A DNA stretch of 64,000 nt, taken from the NCBI GenBank assembly GCA_964555055.1, contig CAZKQW010000008.1, forward strand, positions 62,001 to 126,000. Direction: 5' to 3'. Positions 63,830-64,000 of this stretch are shown one piece after another (position 1 is the stretch's first letter; every line of letters starts with the position of its first letter). Under the pieces are notes generated by a model. It did no database searches and was not told the origin of the DNA. It saw only the letters and a program-made list of their open reading frames with translations. This DNA comes from GCA-016699445 sp964555055 (lineage in GTDB: Bacteria > UBA10199 > JACPAL01 > GCA-016699445). The translations under genes and the position numbers were made by a program.

Positions 63830-64000
63830 TCACTTATTCTCAGCGGCGCGCTTCTCTTGGTATTGCTTGACCAGGACATCCTGGACGTTGCGGGGGACGG
63901 GAGCGTATTTGAGGAATTCCATTTGGAATTCGCCCTTCCCTTGCGTCGCGCTTCTAAGATCCGTCGAATAACCGAACATTTCGGAGAGCGGCACTTCCGC
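63830..64000 (-). CDS. fusA: Elongation factor G, C-terminal end (partial, runs off the window)
   Basis: Only the last 56 codons and the stop are in the window. The protein reads, on the minus strand, VPLSEMFGYSTDLRSATQGKGEFQMEFLKYAPVP, then VQDVLVKQYQEKRAAE: domain V of translational GTPase EF-G. Whether it is the main fusA copy or an EF-G paralogue (fusA2) cannot be told from this fragment. Its stop TCA/TGA at 63830-63832 abuts the toxin stop with no gap. Confidence 0.9.
   Translation of the reverse strand, partial: AEVPLSEMFGYSTDLRSATQGKGEFQMEFLKYAPVPRNVQDVLVKQYQEKRAAENK

Overview
The window is a dense stretch of a Gram-negative bacterial chromosome of roughly 50-55 % GC (judged by eye). 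It carries outer-membrane type proteins (OmpA-like, AsmA, MMPL/RND, predicted beta-barrels), a PBP1C/alpha-2-macroglobulin pair, a YcbB-type L,D-transpeptidase, a glutamate adenylyltransferase split in two, the rare proteobacterial GshA family and an anaerobe-type 2-hydroxyacyl-CoA dehydratase activase. Together these suggest a lineage of the old Deltaproteobacteria in the broad sense, possibly an uncultured one. I cannot place it more precisely without a tree. No rRNA, tRNA, CRISPR array, prophage or insertion sequence was recognised.

Layout. 0.1-5.7 kb: tRNA and queuosine enzymes (trmB, queF), an OmpA-like protein with Cys repeats, a membrane-anchored GH17 enzyme coupled to a small membrane protein, and ppnP. 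5.8-13.3 kb: a TetR regulator and a cytochrome P450, then a convergent pair encoding a very large Fe-S ATPase and its dehydratase-type partner; the promoter of that pair has a perfect 20-bp palindrome across its spacer. 13.3-23.5 kb: pbpC coupled to a 1977-residue alpha-2-macroglobulin with an intact thioester motif, then a 704-residue lipoprotein. 23.8-28.1 kb: an RRM protein, several orphan genes and an acetyl-CoA-synthetase-like enzyme. 28.2-36.2 kb: a tightly overlapping series of trmJ, a rhomboid protease, a Cas4/AddB-like nuclease, a UvrD-like helicase and the two halves of glnE, followed closely by gshA. 36.2-44.0 kb: a DksA-like protein, a DUF721/DciA protein, DUF1015, an AT-rich methyltransferase-like gene, the purD-purE-Sua5 operon, metK and a TPR protein. 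44.2-54.2 kb: an RTX-like protein behind a textbook sigma-54 promoter, truA, a large propeller/FnIII/beta-barrel chimera, asd, an alpha/beta hydrolase, leuB and a Cys-rich small protein. 54.3-64 kb: an HPr-like orphan, argD-yacG-MMPL, an L,D-transpeptidase, AsmA, a PilZ protein, a Phd/ParE toxin-antitoxin pair and the 3' end of an EF-G gene.

How it works together. Many genes are housekeeping: purine, Lys/Thr/Met, Leu and Arg biosynthesis, SAM synthesis and RNA modification. A second theme is the cell envelope: peptidoglycan synthesis and cross-linking, trapping of foreign proteases, glucan remodelling and surface proteins. Accessory interest centres on the regulated dehydratase-activase operon, the sigma-54-driven RTX-like protein, the chimeric surface protein and the toxin-antitoxin locus. 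All functional calls come from reading the translated sequences by eye; no database search was run.
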